Below are positions 9,011 through 20,689 of a stretch of DNA of 25,249 nucleotides, one piece after another. Under the pieces are notes generated by a model. The model ran no database searches. It saw only the letters and a list, made by a program, of their open reading frames with translations, and was not told the DNA's origin. The position numbers and the translations under genes were made by a program. The DNA comes from Larix sibirica (lineage: Eukaryota; Streptophyta; Pinopsida; Pinales; Pinaceae): contig NWUY0300025918.1 of the NCBI GenBank assembly GCA_004151065.3, forward strand, positions 2,265 through 27,513, given 5' to 3'. The number at the start of each line of letters is the position of its first letter. Position 1 is the first letter of the stretch.

Positions 9011-10038
9011 TCACCAATAATCTCTACATGAGCACAATCCTCCCTTAAAATGAGAAAATTGATTGGCTTCCCTCACTATAATTTCATTATGATTGACCTT
9101 GGAGATCCACTTGGTAGCTTCCTGGAAGTCACCACAAATTCAAAGGTTCTTGATGACTCGAATATTTGTCACGTGGGGTGTACTCATAAGCCCAAATAAA
9201 ATAGCTAACCTCTCACTATGATAATAGAGAGACTTTTCTTTCTTCACCTTCTTAATATCACGTAACACAAAGTTTGTGTTGGGTACATACCTTTCCTCTT
9301 TCACATTTACAATGTTCTTGACCACAATGTATGTACAATTCTATTGACCTCAGTCTGACTACATGTAGGATCATTTTTAACCCCCCCCTCTCTCATCGTG
9401 GTCCTCACCGTTTTTTCATCCTTCCACCTATAGATATTTGAGAGAAGTACATATGTTGTATAATCATGTGGTTCCAATTCAGTTATGTGCTTTGTTGCAC
9501 ACTTTCGTAGCTCTATATTGCCATGTATTTTACATCATCCTTTCACTTTATTGTGAGAATTATTATGTCTATTCTCATGTTCTACAACGCCATTCAAACC
9601 TTAGATATACCATTCATGACCCAATTTCAAGTTTATATAATTTAGGGTATTTAAACTCCTAATTTCAAGCCAAATATTCTTCATAAACCATCATTTTTCA
9701 ACCCTAAGCATGTCTTGCTTGAAGTGACCCACCCTTAGTTTTCCAAAACCCTTAAGACCAAATGCTAGCTTTTTATCTATGCCATGCAATCAAAAGGATA
9801 ACTTGATATTACTTAGCCACATATGTGTTCATATCACTACACGTCTTTTGAATTGTTAGTTTGCATTTTGTGAATTATGTAAAAAACCTCAATGACATAT
9901 GGTGTATTTGGTCTAAGAGTATAAAAAAAAAATTGAGTAGAGAAATCAAGTTATATAAGATCCAACAAGGCTATTTGTGCAAGGTCAATGTCACCATGTT
10001 GTCCAAACAGTCATAGACCAACGTTTTTAAAAATTGAA
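9011..10038 (-). pseudogene. PPR protein, E and DYW domains, decayed (copy 1)
   Basis: PLS-class PPR proteins bind organellar RNA, and the DYW domain is the cytidine deaminase used in C-to-U editing. On the minus strand, in order: a PPR-like stretch near 10037-9962 (GQHGDIDLAQIAL, like the family's YGKCGDIDLAR), a worn PPR at about 9785-9600, an E motif at about 9530-9400 (CKIHGNIEL, ELEPHD, YVLLSNIY), then the DYW domain from about 9325: [18 protein letters not shown] with the HxE zinc/catalytic motif, RVIKNL, ICGDF, EIIVRE, HFKGGLCSCRDYW and a stop at 9011-9013. It is broken by a TGA where Arg normally follows KNL, loss of one zinc-ligand Cys (CGDF instead of CGDC), frameshifts between the E motif and DYW, and about 110 extra bases between 9785 and 9960. 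The N-terminus was not found. Confidence 0.85.
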
Positions 10039-10252
10039 CCTTCAATGAAAAAATGCACTACAGGTTACTAAGGAAAACCCTAGTTCCAAAAATATTTGGA
10101 TTAAAAATCTCCCAATGATGGACTCATAAGGGAGGGGTTCTCTTAGCTATAATATTATGTCACAAGTACAATAGAATCTGTAATATCCCACCTCTATGCC
10201 CTATTATATTTGTAATTGAATATTGTACTGGTTTCTGGTGAGGAGCTCAAGG

Positions 10253-10253
10253 N
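10253..10253. other. Single N: assembly junction
   Basis: This ambiguous base lies exactly between copy 1 and copy 2 of the 6.49-kb direct repeat. It most likely stands for a gap or join between contigs. Confidence 0.9.
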
Positions 10254-10474
10254 AAAAGTATGAGAAGTTAACCGAGGAGAGAAAGGATGCTTTAATTCAT
10301 CTAGGGGATTATGAGTTTCCAAGAATGGTTGAGTGTGTATCCGTCCTCTCAGTTAAAATTGTGGGGGTGTTTCTCAATTTCAACTACCTCTCATAAATCT
10401 AATATGAATAAAGAGATTCAAATGCAAAGAATCTAGTTTTATCAAGTTAGATGACATGCTTTGAATTATGTGAG

Positions 10475-11361
10475 TGTTATGTGATAGCGGACTTCGTAAT
10501 GCAATTGTGGATTGTGTTAGTGATGTGCTCCTTAGGACGATATTGGAATGATCTTCCAGTTTGACTTATGTAATATTTTCCACAGGAGTAGGGAATTTGG
10601 TAGATTCCTCCTCCAAGAATGGGGTCGTATTTATCCTTGACACCTAAATAATTGTCTCAAGGTATTCTTGGGTTTGAAGAGGGTCTTAATATTCTTTTTG
10701 GCCAAGATCTTGGAGATGCAGTTGGTGATCCCGTGAATCAAAGGAAGGGAGATAAGAGCCTGTGGAGGGGTTTCTAGCTTTCAACTAGATGGCAAAGTGA
10801 AATAATATTTTAAATTGGGAGATGGAATAGCCATTGGAGAGGAGATACTTGGTAAGGTGGGTCTCATCGATGTTAATATTTTAAGGGTGTGAAATTTGAA
10901 TGGCTCTCGTTGTAAGGGTTTTAATGATCACAATGTTTTGTGCTAGATGGTGGTGGGAATGGGAATGAAGGTATCTATCAGTATGAGTCTTTTTGTGAAA
11001 AACTTGGTGGGACAGGTAACCATTAGGAATACATGTAATAAGAACGTCTAGAAAAGGGAGAGAGTTTCCTTGTTGGGTTTACATAATGAATTGAATACAT
11101 GAGGGGATATGATGTTTAGGTGGTCAATAAAATAATTAAGAGAGGAATGACCTTGAGGCCATATGATGAAGGTGTCTTCAACGAACCAAAACCAACATTT
11201 TGTCTTGGGATGGATACCGTCAATGGATAAATCCTTAAAATGTTCCATAAATATGTTGGCCACAAACAAAGATAAGGAGGATCCCATTGTTCCACCTTTG
11301 GTTTGTTCATAGCATTTTCCTTGGAAAGTAAAGAAAGTGGATGTCAGATATATCTCTATAA
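10475..11361 (-). pseudogene. PLE reverse transcriptase C-terminus plus GIY-YIG endonuclease, left copy (duplicate)
   Basis: This is identical in reading to 3985-4871: VANIFMEHF, the altered catalytic box FVED (Glu codon at 11179-11177), FIDHLN, a frameshift near 11048, then LDVLI, THTDRYLH and GIYQIPYSCGKYYISQTG. The same defects recur, which supports duplication of an already dead copy or double assembly of one. Confidence 0.85.
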
Positions 11362-11401
11362 TATTAGATATGTCTTACATCCACTTTCTTTACTTTCCAA
11401 G
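11320..11401. repeat. Perfect 25-base inverted repeat at the PLE junction (duplicate)
   Basis: Bases 11320-11344 and 11377-11401 are reverse complements with a 32-base spacer, exactly as at 4830-4911. Confidence 0.9.
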
Positions 11402-12130
11402 AAAAAATCTATGAACATTCCTCTCTTAATTCTTTTATGGACCACCTGAATAACGTATCTCCTCATATTCAATTCAATTTGGAAACCCAACAAGAAAACT
11501 CTCTCTTTTTTCTCGATGTTCTTATCCCTCATCTTTTTGATAGTTTCCTATCCGAAATTTTTTTTCACGAAAAGATTCATGCCAATAAATATCTTCATGC
11601 CCATTCCCACCCAAAAAAAATCTGCGGTCCTTAAAACCCTTGTAACCAAATCCATTTGAATTTCAACCCCTCAACATCTTGACAAAAAAAAGACCCAACT
11701 TACCAAATTTATCCTCTCCAATGGCTATTTCATCTCCCAAATTAAAAAATCCTTTCACTCTACCATCCATTTGAAACATAGAAACCCATTTCCCCCTCCC
11801 TAGGCTCTTATCTCCCTTCCTTTCATTGATGGGGTCATTGATTGCATCTCCAAGATCTTAGAAAAAAGGAATATTAAGGCCCTATTCAAACCCTAGAAGG
11901 CCTTGATATAATTATTTAGGATTTTCAAGGATAAGTTCAACCCCTTGCTTGGCCTAGGAGTCTACCAAATTCCTTAATCATATGGAAACTATTACATAGG
12001 TCAAACTGGAAAATAATTCCAAACTCGTCTCAAATAGAACATAGCTGACATAGTCCATAACTAGATTATGTAGTTGGATACTGCACAACACTCACATAAT
12101 TAAAAACATCTCATCCACATTGAAAAAACA
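11362..12130 (+). pseudogene. PLE reverse transcriptase remnant plus GIY-YIG endonuclease, right copy (duplicate)
   Basis: This duplicates 4872-5640 with the same 156-base internal deletion that removes the catalytic box, the same DHLN and FLDVL motifs, and the same interrupted GVYQIP / YYIGQTG endonuclease (GVY at 11957-11965). Confidence 0.8.
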
Positions 12131-12722
12131 AAATCCTCCATTTGAACTTCTTTATTCATCTCATATTATCAGAAAGCACCTAATATTGAAAAACACCCCA
12201 ACAATTTTAACTGAGAGGATGATTATAAACTCAACCATTCCCGGAAACCCATAAGCCACTAACTAAATTAAAGTCTCCTCTCTCTCCTCAGTTCACTTCC
12301 CGTACTTTTCTCCTTACCTTCCAACCCTTGTCTTTGTCTAGCCTCTTGACCCCTTCCCCTTCCCTTCCCCCTGTTTTCTTTCATTTTCCCCTCTCCTATT
12401 TTCTCATTTTTCCTATTTTTCTTCATTGCTTTAAGCATTTTAAATTCTCCCTCCCTCTCATTAATATTCACAACCATCCTCCCCTTCTTTATGTTATATC
12501 TCTCTTTATTTTAATTTTAATTTTAATTTAAAAAAGAATATTTTATTGAATTTAAAAAAAGTTTTTAAAAAATTAAATTTATTGTTAAACTCCCTTTGAT
12601 TTAAAGTTTTAATTTTCAAACTTTATCCCCTTTAATGGCTAATTCTCTAAATGGCTATTTTTTCCTCTATTTATCCTTCTTGGTTTCTCACTCTTTTATC
12701 TCACAACTTCTTGTTGGTTCCC

Positions 12723-12765
12723 CTAATGATGGGTGGAGTGTCCACTCGAAATGTTGGGACATTTC
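12723..12765 (+). ncRNA. Hammerhead-ribozyme-like core, right PLE copy (duplicate)
   Basis: The sequence is the same as 6231-6273: ctaatga box, GGGTGG/CCACTC stem, GAAA, and short ATGT/ACAT stem. The reasoning and doubts are the same as for that entry. Confidence 0.5.
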
Positions 12766-12801
12766 AAAACGTCAACACATTGATCTCCAAAATCTTTAAC
12801 A

Positions 12802-15502
12802 TTATAATATCATCTAAGAATGAGTCATCTATACTATCAGGGTTTCGAACAAAGAGGGGGGATCTCAATAAGATGTTCTTCCATGAGTATATACTTGTTG
12901 GGCTTGCACTTAACAATCTCAAGATCAAACTCTATGTACCATACCCAACCTTTATACTAGATACCATTCTCTTTGAGTATTCAGATTTAAAATCTAGTAA
13001 TGCAAAGTCTTGGTAGGTCAAACACCTAAGAATCATTTCACTAAATATCTCATCATGTTTGAATTATACTATTATAATGTACACGCTTTTCACTAAATTT
13101 TCCAACTTGTTTATGTTAAAGGTTCCATGAAAGTGTTTAGGGTATTATTTTTATTGTATAACTAAAAACTACTCAAGTAAATTTTCCAAGTTGTTTATGT
13201 TAACGCACATGAAAGGGTTTACTATCTTATTTTACTATGCAAAAGAACTAAAATCTATTCATTGAATCCAAGTATTCAAGACCAATTCTTTATATATTGC
13301 TTAAAGCCATCTTTAAGACTTGAGTTTACATATATATTGCCAATGTTGTTCAATTTCCACAACTTGTGACATATGACACATTGCAACCACCACCACCTAG
13401 CATGTACACATCATTCTGAGGGCAAGTATCATCCGTGAACAAAAATATGCTTTGAATTTGTTATTTTAGTAGTTATATTATTTTGCCTAATTTTCATGAC
13501 CCTTTACTAATCTAACACATTTTAAATTTGTATGGAGGTTGCACCAATAATGTAGAGTTCAATACTTCCAACTTTTGCTCCTCATTCATCACTTATTCCA
13601 TTCCTCCCATAGTATAATTTGGGTATAGTTCTTGGCCAACCTACCTCCACTACGAGCATTTCTTTCACCCCCCTTAGGTATCCTTCCTTCAATTATGTAG
13701 CCTATGGGGGTTTATCATCACTCACCCCTACCACGTTTCCCATGCATTCCATATATTGTGGCTTCCCTTGTTCACCCTACACCATTCCATATAGAGATAA
13801 CCCCATTTCCCCCATTGTTTGATCCACTATTGTAGAAAATACCATTGCATATATTGTAGTTACATTTACATTGGATGCATCTATGATTGGTGCTACTACA
13901 TTTGTTCCATCCCCCATTGTTCCCTCAGAGCATCCTATCTAGTTGAGTCCTCTGCTCCAACTCCTACTGTTCCTTCATCAATTCCTAAGATATTCATGGT
14001 GAGATTGTTAGTTAATGAAATTATTATCGAACATGAATGGTCTTTGTTTCAATGTTTTTCATTAATTAATTCATGTAATTGATAAAGGGAGGTATTGTAG
14101 ACACTTTGGTATCATGGATGATGGAAACACCATAATGACTTGTTGTCTCATATGTAGTGAGTTTTTAAATTTTAAATTTTATTTCTGTTAAATTGTAAGT
14201 GTGTTAATTGATAGAATGTTGCAAAAATACTTATATCAATGTCATTTCCTTTCCATCTACTAGAGATAAGTACTACCCATAGATGGAAGAAGACTCAAGC
14301 TTCCTCTTGCTCAAAGAGGAAGAATATGTCTTTGGATATGCCCTTGGCAGTGGCAAGTGTAAAGGTGGTCAATGGGTGACACATTATGTATCTTGGACAC
14401 GGTGTATGATATTGACGACAATGTACGATTTTGGGATCAATGTGCATTTTTGTGTCTAGGGAAAAAGCTTCCATTCTTTCATGTTTGCGCCATGGTGCCA
14501 ATCTATACATTGGCCAAAACATGCCACTTTGTGAAATATGTATACTTGGACCATTTTTTTCATGCATGCATAATTTTGATATCTGCATAATGAGTTCTTT
14601 ATGGTCCAGTTTGTGATTATTTTTATGGTAATTAAGTTTATGGTTTAGTTTGTTTGATGTTCATGATGAATGTTGTCGATGATGTTGTTGATGTTATGGA
14701 ATAACATATAATTTCTATATTGGATTGTGAATGTGTAATTTGAAAACCATCATTGTGGTTTATATTATAGTAGTCCATGATCATGTGTCTTATGTTGCCT
14801 TACCAACGATGAGTACCAACATTTAGGGAACAATCTTTCCTAGCAACTTTACACCTAAAGCTAAGGAAAATTGGAAATTCCCTTCCCATTCAAGATCCAC
14901 ACATGTGGATTGATTAATGAATGATGATATATGGTGGGAAAATCCAACTCACTCCTCCAAAATTTTATATGAGTTTTTATATATTCCATCATGTTATCAC
15001 ACTCTTGCCAAAATGACTTCTCCACCTTTTTGTACATTTTTCTTGAATTATAAGATATTTCACTAATCATTATATTAGAAACAAGTATCCACAACACACA
15101 TTTTGCTACTGAAAAAACCATAAAGAACTGATGACACTATCACAATACCCATATATGTATATTGTGATAAGTTGTGAAGAATAAATTTGTTAAGAAGGTA
15201 GACTTGACAAATCATAGCTTTGAACTTTATATAACAAGCACCATAGTTATGATAATTTTGATCCATATAGAGAATTTGTAAATTTTAAATATAAAACAAA
15301 TATTAGTAAAAAATTATACCTTACCTTTCTTGAGCTTCAAATACATATATATGGTCTTTCAAAATTTATGGAACCTTGATTCAATGTATCTACCACAAAT
15401 GCCATTTTGGATCTAACTATTTTCAATGTTGTTTCATCTTAATGTTGAAAGTGCGTCTTGAAAATATTATGTGTGTATTTTACTTGTATTTAGATGTCTA
15501 CA
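12802..15502. other. Duplicate of the unrecognised stretch 6310-9010
   Basis: This repeats the earlier stretch, including the possible LTR edge (purine run near 14084, then tgtagacac). No gene is supported here either. Confidence 0.5.
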
Positions 15503-16530
15503 TCACCAATAATCTCTACATGAGCACAATCCTCCCTTAAAATGAGAAAATTGATTGGCTTCCCTCACTATAATTTCATTATGATTGACCTTGGAGATCC
15601 ACTTGGTAGCTTCCTGGAAGTCACCACAAATTCAAAGGTTCTTGATGACTCGAATATTTGTCACGTGGGGTGTACTCATAAGCCCAAATAAAATAGCTAA
15701 CCTCTCACTATGATAATAGAGAGACTTTTCTTTCTTCACCTTCTTAATATCACGTAACACAAAGTTTGTGTTGGGTACATACCTTTCCTCTTTCATATGT
15801 ACAATGTTCTTGACCACAATGTATGTACAATTCTATTGACCTCAGTCTGACTACATGTAGGATCATTTTTAACCCCCCCCTCTCTCATCGTGGTCCTCAC
15901 CGTTTTTTCATCCTTCCACCTATAGATATTTGAGAGAAGTACATATGTTGTATAATCATGTGGTTCCAATTCAGTTATGTGCTTTGTTGCACACTTTCGT
16001 AGCTCTATATTGCCATGTATTTTACATCATCCTTTCACTTTATTGTGAGAATTATTATGTCTATTCTCATGTTCTACAACGCCATTCAAACCTTAGATAT
16101 ACCATTCATGACCCAATTTCAAGTTTATATAATTTAGGGTATTTAAACTCCTAATTTCAAGCCAAATATTCTTCATAAACCATCATTTTTCAACCCTAAG
16201 CATGTCTTGCTTGAAGTGACCCACCCTTAGTTTTCCAAAACCCTTAAGACCAAATGCTAGCTTTTTATCTATGCCATGCAATCAAAAGGATAACTTGATA
16301 TTAATTAGCCACATATGTGTTCATATCACTAAATGTCTTTTGAATTGTTAGTTTGCATTTTGTGAATTATGTAAAAAACCTCAATGACATATGGTGTATT
16401 TGGTCTAAGAGTATAAAAAAAAAATTGAGTAGAGAAATCAAGTTATATAAGATCCAACAAGGCTATTTGTGCAAGGTCAATGTCACCATGTTGTCCAAAC
16501 AGTCATAGACCAACGTTTTTAAAAATTGAA
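15503..16530 (-). pseudogene. PPR protein, E and DYW domains, decayed (copy 2)
   Basis: This is the same pseudogene as 9011-10038, with the same premature TGA after KNL, the same CGDF change and the same terminal CSCRDYW (stop at 15503-15505). It differs by two bases at 15796 and 15799, changing two residues (IVNVKEE to IVHMKEE), and by three bases at 16304, 16332 and 16334 in the extra sequence. Shared disabling lesions show that decay came before any duplication. Confidence 0.85.
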
Positions 16531-16744
16531 CCTTCAATGAAAAAATGCACTACAGGTTACTAAGGAAAACCCTAGTTCCAAAAATATTTGGATTAAAAAT
16601 CTCCCAATGATGGACTCATAAGGGAGGGGTTCTCTTAGCTATAATATTATGTCACAAGTACAATAGAATCTGTAATATCCCACCTCTATGCCCTATTATA
16701 TTTGTAATTGAATAATGTACTGGGTTCTGGTGAAAAGCTCAAGG

Positions 16745-18114
16745 CTAAGGCCCCACCAGTAACCCTTATAAGTCATGTGATTAATTCTCTAAGTTGGAAA
16801 TTGTTGAACTTAGTGGCGCAACTAAACAACGGGCATATGAGTTCACTAGGGAGAAAGAAAAACGGCTTGGAAGCCATGATGGTAAATATTATCGTCACAT
16901 TTAAAGCTTAGGCATAAACGCCAAGGAGTCACCTATAAAGGTCTTAATTAGAAATAACCCTAGAACTTACCTTAAGGAAGTATATGCTACATGCTAGATT
17001 TAGCTTTAAAGGGAACTATACACTATAGTTTACTTTAAAGAAAAGGAGGTAGTATCTTGCATACAAGAGAGGGAATATCACTATTATAAGAGTTATATTC
17101 TTGAACTCTTACAATAAAACCCAAAGAGTAAGCATACTCTAAAATAAAATAAACAAGTCATTTTCTACATGTGTAGACACATAGGAAACTACACATGCAA
17201 GATTTACTATTATTAGTATTATATACAAACCCATTTGTCGAATTGATAGTATATATGTTCATTTGTGGTAATAGTGACATACCTTAAGGTTAAGAGGCAT
17301 TACTTCTACTTTTGTAAGAGAGCGAATGATTAACCTTCTGCACTTAAAGCTTTTTGGTCGTTGTGCGTTAAAACTTAAGAAAAGGGCGCCATCTCATTTT
17401 TTTCAATTAAAATGGGGAAATAAAACTGATCCCTTGAGGATAGGGATCTTGCTCTTTACTTATGCCTATGCCATACAATACACTATTAGATTAGCAGCTA
17501 TGCGCCATCCCTGTCAAAACAGAATATTTGTTGTTCTTGATGACCTGGTCACCTTGATAGAATGCCAGAGTGGTCGACCAACATTTGTCTGTTTAAAGGA
17601 GAGGTAATCTGGGGATTTGTCGCGGGGGTGGGAAAGGCACACCAATTCCACTACCTGGAAACTACTTCGTTGTCTTCTTGGAAGAAGAGAGAGTCCATTC
17701 CAACCGGTGGAAGTGCCATCTACCTTACCGATGCTTAACGCCGATGGGCGGATCCTCCAAAGGGAGAAGGTTAAAGGGGGGCTCTTTGATGGAAGGAGGG
17801 AGGGATGGCGATGGTATTTTGTTGCCAAGGAGGAGATTTTTGGGGAAAGGTCTTGATGGGTTTTACCTCTTCAATGGACATGGAATAGCTGGTGCAAGAT
17901 GGGAAGGCATAATCCAGGTTTACAATCTAAAAAAAAATTCTCTGTTAATAAATAGCGAAAACTAGGTAAATCTATCCTCCATTTGTTGTATTTGAAGAAA
18001 GGTTTCGCTCAAGGAGGTAGTATGTTGATTGATAGCCATATATAGGACACATAGCTAAATCTCCGACTGATGCGTTGATTTTTACGTTTTTGCCTGAGGT
18101 AATCTCAAAAACAT
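16745..18114. other. Unique spacer with short open frames, no gene recognised
   Basis: The sequence at about 17320-17965 is less AT-rich and stays open in several frames (17326-17607 plus, 17617-17965 plus in two frames, 17514-17828 minus). None shows a domain I recognise and the frames compete, so none is called. The words tgtaatatcccacc near 16672 resemble the start of some plant LTRs, but no second LTR was found. Confidence 0.4.
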
Positions 18115-18137
18115 TATATATATATATATATATATAT
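18115..18137. repeat. (TA)n microsatellite
   Basis: An uninterrupted run of about eleven TA dinucleotides. Confidence 0.95.
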
Positions 18138-18518
18138 TATGCCTAATAACTATAGATCTAAATGTATCTATGGTTAAAAAGTTGTTAACCTATTCCGCAG
18201 CCAGATCTGAAGTCACTGATTAATACTTATGTATATCTGAGCTCGAATCTATTCTAAAAGCGCTTGAACTATATTGACTTTTACGTTTGATTTTGATGCT
18301 GTGACTTTTTGTTCTTGCTCCATAGAGCTTTGAAAAGGCTGGGAAAGCCTTTTCTTCTTATTTCTTTGGCATTTCTACCTGGAGGATCTTTGTATTGCTA
18401 CTCAAGAATTTGTGATACCGTAGCTGCTAAATTATATGCATGAATTTTTGTTTTCAATTAGCATTTTTGGAAAAGGGAATCCAACTCTCAAGAGTTTAAA
18501 ATCCTTATTGCAATCGTA
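18138..18518. other. Spacer, no gene recognised
   Basis: It contains a small hairpin at 18332-18354 (gaaaaggct, five-base loop, agccttttc) but no open frame or known element. Confidence 0.5.
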
Positions 18519-18538
18519 ATATATATATATATATATAT
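18519..18538. repeat. (AT)n microsatellite
   Basis: A run of ten AT dinucleotides. Confidence 0.95.
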
Positions 18539-18759
18539 TCTACCGTTTGATCTCTGCCAGATCGTATGGCATGATCTCTGTAGGTATGGCTACCACAAAA
18601 TGATTATTGTATTATTTTCTTTTTTTGCTTACTGTGTTTTGAGATTGATTGCCAACGATCCGCCCTTGATGGGGTCATGTTGAAGATCCTTCTTCCTCAG
18701 TTGACTTTTGTGTATCGATTTTTGTTTTTTTGGAACGAACTTTGCATGTCATTACTTGT

Positions 18760-19093
18760 TGTGGAAAAGTCCCGCATTTTTATTTAAGGATAAATCTGTG
18801 GACAACAATGGGAAGGCTAGTTGTAAGTCGATCATCAAACACTATAATATTTAATATTATAAGGGGTTACAGATGTTGGTCTATCGCTTTGTTAATTATG
18901 CTACCAACGTTTCCTGCGTCGATGGGAACAGCCTGATCCACATGGGAAGGGATGGTTGGATCCCTGATATCTGTTGTTTGTATTTTTATGCCACATAAGC
19001 TTAAATCCATGGACAATAATGGGAAGAGACGACCGAAATCCTATCCCCAATTATTGCATTGTATATATGTATAATGGGTTACAAGTGTTTTTA
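18760..19093 (+). repeat. Diverged direct repeat, period about 218
   Basis: The stretch at about 18760-18880 (aaatctgtggacaacaatgg, then ggggttaca) is matched loosely at about 18974-19093 (aaatccatggacaataatgg, then tgggttaca). Identity by eye is only moderate. It lies just before an N and a retrotransposon gag remnant and could be part of its leader or LTR. Confidence 0.35.
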
Positions 19094-19105
19094 TATATAT
19101 ATGGC

Positions 19106-19106
19106 N
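19106..19106. other. Single N: ambiguous base or assembly join
   Basis: This second N is about 20 bases before the start of gag-like coding sequence. Unlike the N at 10253, it is not flanked by a long identical repeat. Confidence 0.85.
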
Positions 19107-19128
19107 TGTCAATTTTTTACAAAAAATT

Positions 19129-19530
19129 GAATCCTCAGTTGTGGAAGAATATTGCATGGATTTCCTAGATACAACACTTAGAGGAGATCCCACAAGATGG
19201 TGGGTGACACATAGGGATGATCTCCTTGACGAGAACACCACCAAGCTAGTATTAATGATCAGATTTAAACGTTTTATGCACGCTAACAAAGTGACAAAAA
19301 TTTACATGGGAGAGGCAAATCCCTATGCTCACATTGACTGGTGTGAACATTGGTGGGAAATAGAGGGATTGTAGCCAGAATATTTGGTCCATAAGTTTTT
19401 CCACAAGATAGGACCTATTCATAAGGCTTGGTACTTTCATGAGGAAACAAGACAATAATTGGGTGTTAGAAGAAGATGCACACAAAATTCTGTCAGGATT
19501 TTTCATTTTCTAGAAGCAACGATTCAGTGA
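19129..19530 (+). pseudogene. Ty3/gypsy gag-like fragment
   Basis: The frame reads LRGDPTRWWVTHRDDLL, ANPYAHIDWCEHWW, then after a stop PEYLVHKFFHKIGPIHKAW, a pattern of spaced Trp and Leu residues like the capsid region of plant Ty3 elements. A stop at 19372-19374 and another before 19460 break it. The assignment rests on resemblance and position upstream of pol. Confidence 0.55.
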
Positions 19531-19859
19531 TAAAATCACTAACAACAATCATAGGATAATTATTCACGGATCTGTTGAAGAATGTGGGAAACATGTATAT
19601 ATCTCTTTTCACTAAGAAATTCTAGACCTGATCTTTGTGGTCCCAAAATTTTAATTTCCTATGTGTTGCGCAAATGGTAAAATAGGAGAGTTCAAACCTA
19701 GATGAATTAGAACACTTGTGACATTTAACCTTCAAGGAGTCTGAGAGATATCATGAAGTAAAACAAATGAAAACAGAAGAAATGAGAGATATTTATACAC
19801 AAACTTTAAAACTATAGAAAGTTTTTATTGGCACATAAGATAACCCAAAGATGGAGGCT

Positions 19860-20570
19860 ATAGGAAACTATTGGGATGAACAAACTGTATTTGAGATAAC
19901 ATCACTATTAAAGGAATATGGTGATTTGTTTATGCAAAAATTTATAGAACTCAAGGGGATCTAAGGAGATATGGGAAAAATTAATATTTCACCGAAACCA
20001 GATTCCAAACCTATAAATCATCGACAATACAAATTGAATCCCCAAGTGAAGCAAAAGGTGAAAAAAGAAATCAATCAAATGTTAGGTGTTGGCCTAATTT
20101 TCCAAGTGGATGAATCAAACTGGATTAGCCCCATAGTAATCCAAAGAAATAAAAACACAGAAGATATTAGAGTGTGTATTTATTACCATAGTTTGAATGT
20201 TGCATGTGTTCATGATCCCTTCCCAACACCCTTCAATGATGAAGTCTTACATCAATTGGCTAGAAATGAGGCATACTCTTTCATAGACAAATTTATGGGT
20301 TAGGACCAGGTTAGAATTACAGAAGAGAAAAGAAGACAATGTTTACAATAGAATGGGGATCATTCGGTCATAATGACATGCCCTTTGGATTGAAGAAAGC
20401 ACATGTTGTTTTCTCAAGAATTTTCATTGTAGCTTTTAGGGAGTTTCTTCACAAGTTCTTAGAGGTTTACTTGGATGAATGGATAGTTTACAACTTTCTT
20501 AAAGGTCATGTTGCATTACTCTGATTGATGCTTGACCACTGCCGATAGATGCGGATATCTTTGAACTTGT
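19860..20570 (+). pseudogene. Ty3/gypsy reverse transcriptase, broken
   Basis: The RT copies element RNA into DNA. The frame runs through YWDEQTVFEITSLLKEYGDL, PKPDSKPINHRQYKLNP, NWISPIVIQ, CVHDPFPTPFNDEVL and EAYSFIDKF, all characteristic of plant Ty3 RT. A stop at 20300-20302 replaces Tyr in the usual GYHQ motif, and a frameshift follows. RT resumes with MPFGLKKAHVVFSRI and FLEVYLDEWIVY. The catalytic YLDD is YLDE, with the second Asp changed to Glu. It cannot encode a working enzyme. Confidence 0.9.
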
Positions 20571-20689
20571 GAAAGTGCAACTTATGTGTTCATTTTGGCA
20601 ATCTGTCGAGACATTTTTTCTATCACAAGAAAGTTCTTTTAGACCCTATGAATATCATGGTGATTATGAATCTATATGAACCTACATCA

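Larger units (their letters stand above)
3764..10252 (+). repeat. Large near-identical direct repeat, copy 1 (6.49 kb)
   Basis: This block recurs at 10254-16744, offset by 6,490 bases and by 6,492 after a two-A insertion near 12531. Substitutions I found against copy 2 are at 9304, 9307, 9812, 9840, 9842, 10223, 10232, 10242 and 10243, all near the right end. Copy 1 ends exactly at the single N at 10253. Copy 2 begins in the middle of a PLE arm, with no element boundary. Both points suggest an unmerged overlap between contigs instead of a biological duplication. Confidence 0.95.
10254..12801. mobile_element. Head-to-head PLE pair, second copy of the block (left arm cut short)
   Basis: This has the same organisation as the pair at 3214-6309. 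The left arm runs only from 10254 to about 11361 because the block begins inside it; the right arm (about 11362-12801) is complete. Apart from a two-base A insertion near 12531 I saw no differences from the first copy. It is probably the same locus assembled twice. Confidence 0.85.
10254..16744 (+). repeat. Large near-identical direct repeat, copy 2 (6.49 kb)
   Basis: This repeats 3764-10252. It starts immediately after the N, within the purine-rich part of the left PLE arm, so the outer end of that arm and its hammerhead motif are absent here. After 16744 it continues into unique sequence (ctaaggcccc...). If the repeat is an assembly overlap, the true sequence holds the block once. Confidence 0.95.

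Noticed and set aside
9438-9662. Plus-strand 74-codon frame, and its copy at 15930-16154
   Set aside because: It is the antisense of the E-motif region of the PPR pseudogene, where the minus-strand reading is clearly the meaningful one.
16672-16690. tgtaatatcccacc as the start of an LTR
   Set aside because: Only the first bases resemble known plant LTR starts. No matching second LTR, primer-binding site or target-site duplication was found.
17326-17965. Cluster of overlapping open frames on both strands in a less AT-rich patch
   Set aside because: Four frames overlap and none shows a known motif or splice context. The higher GC content alone makes longer chance frames.
18332-18354. Small hairpin gaaaaggct / agccttttc
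   Set aside because: A nine-base stem is expected by chance in 25 kb, and no function in plant nuclear DNA is suggested by its context.
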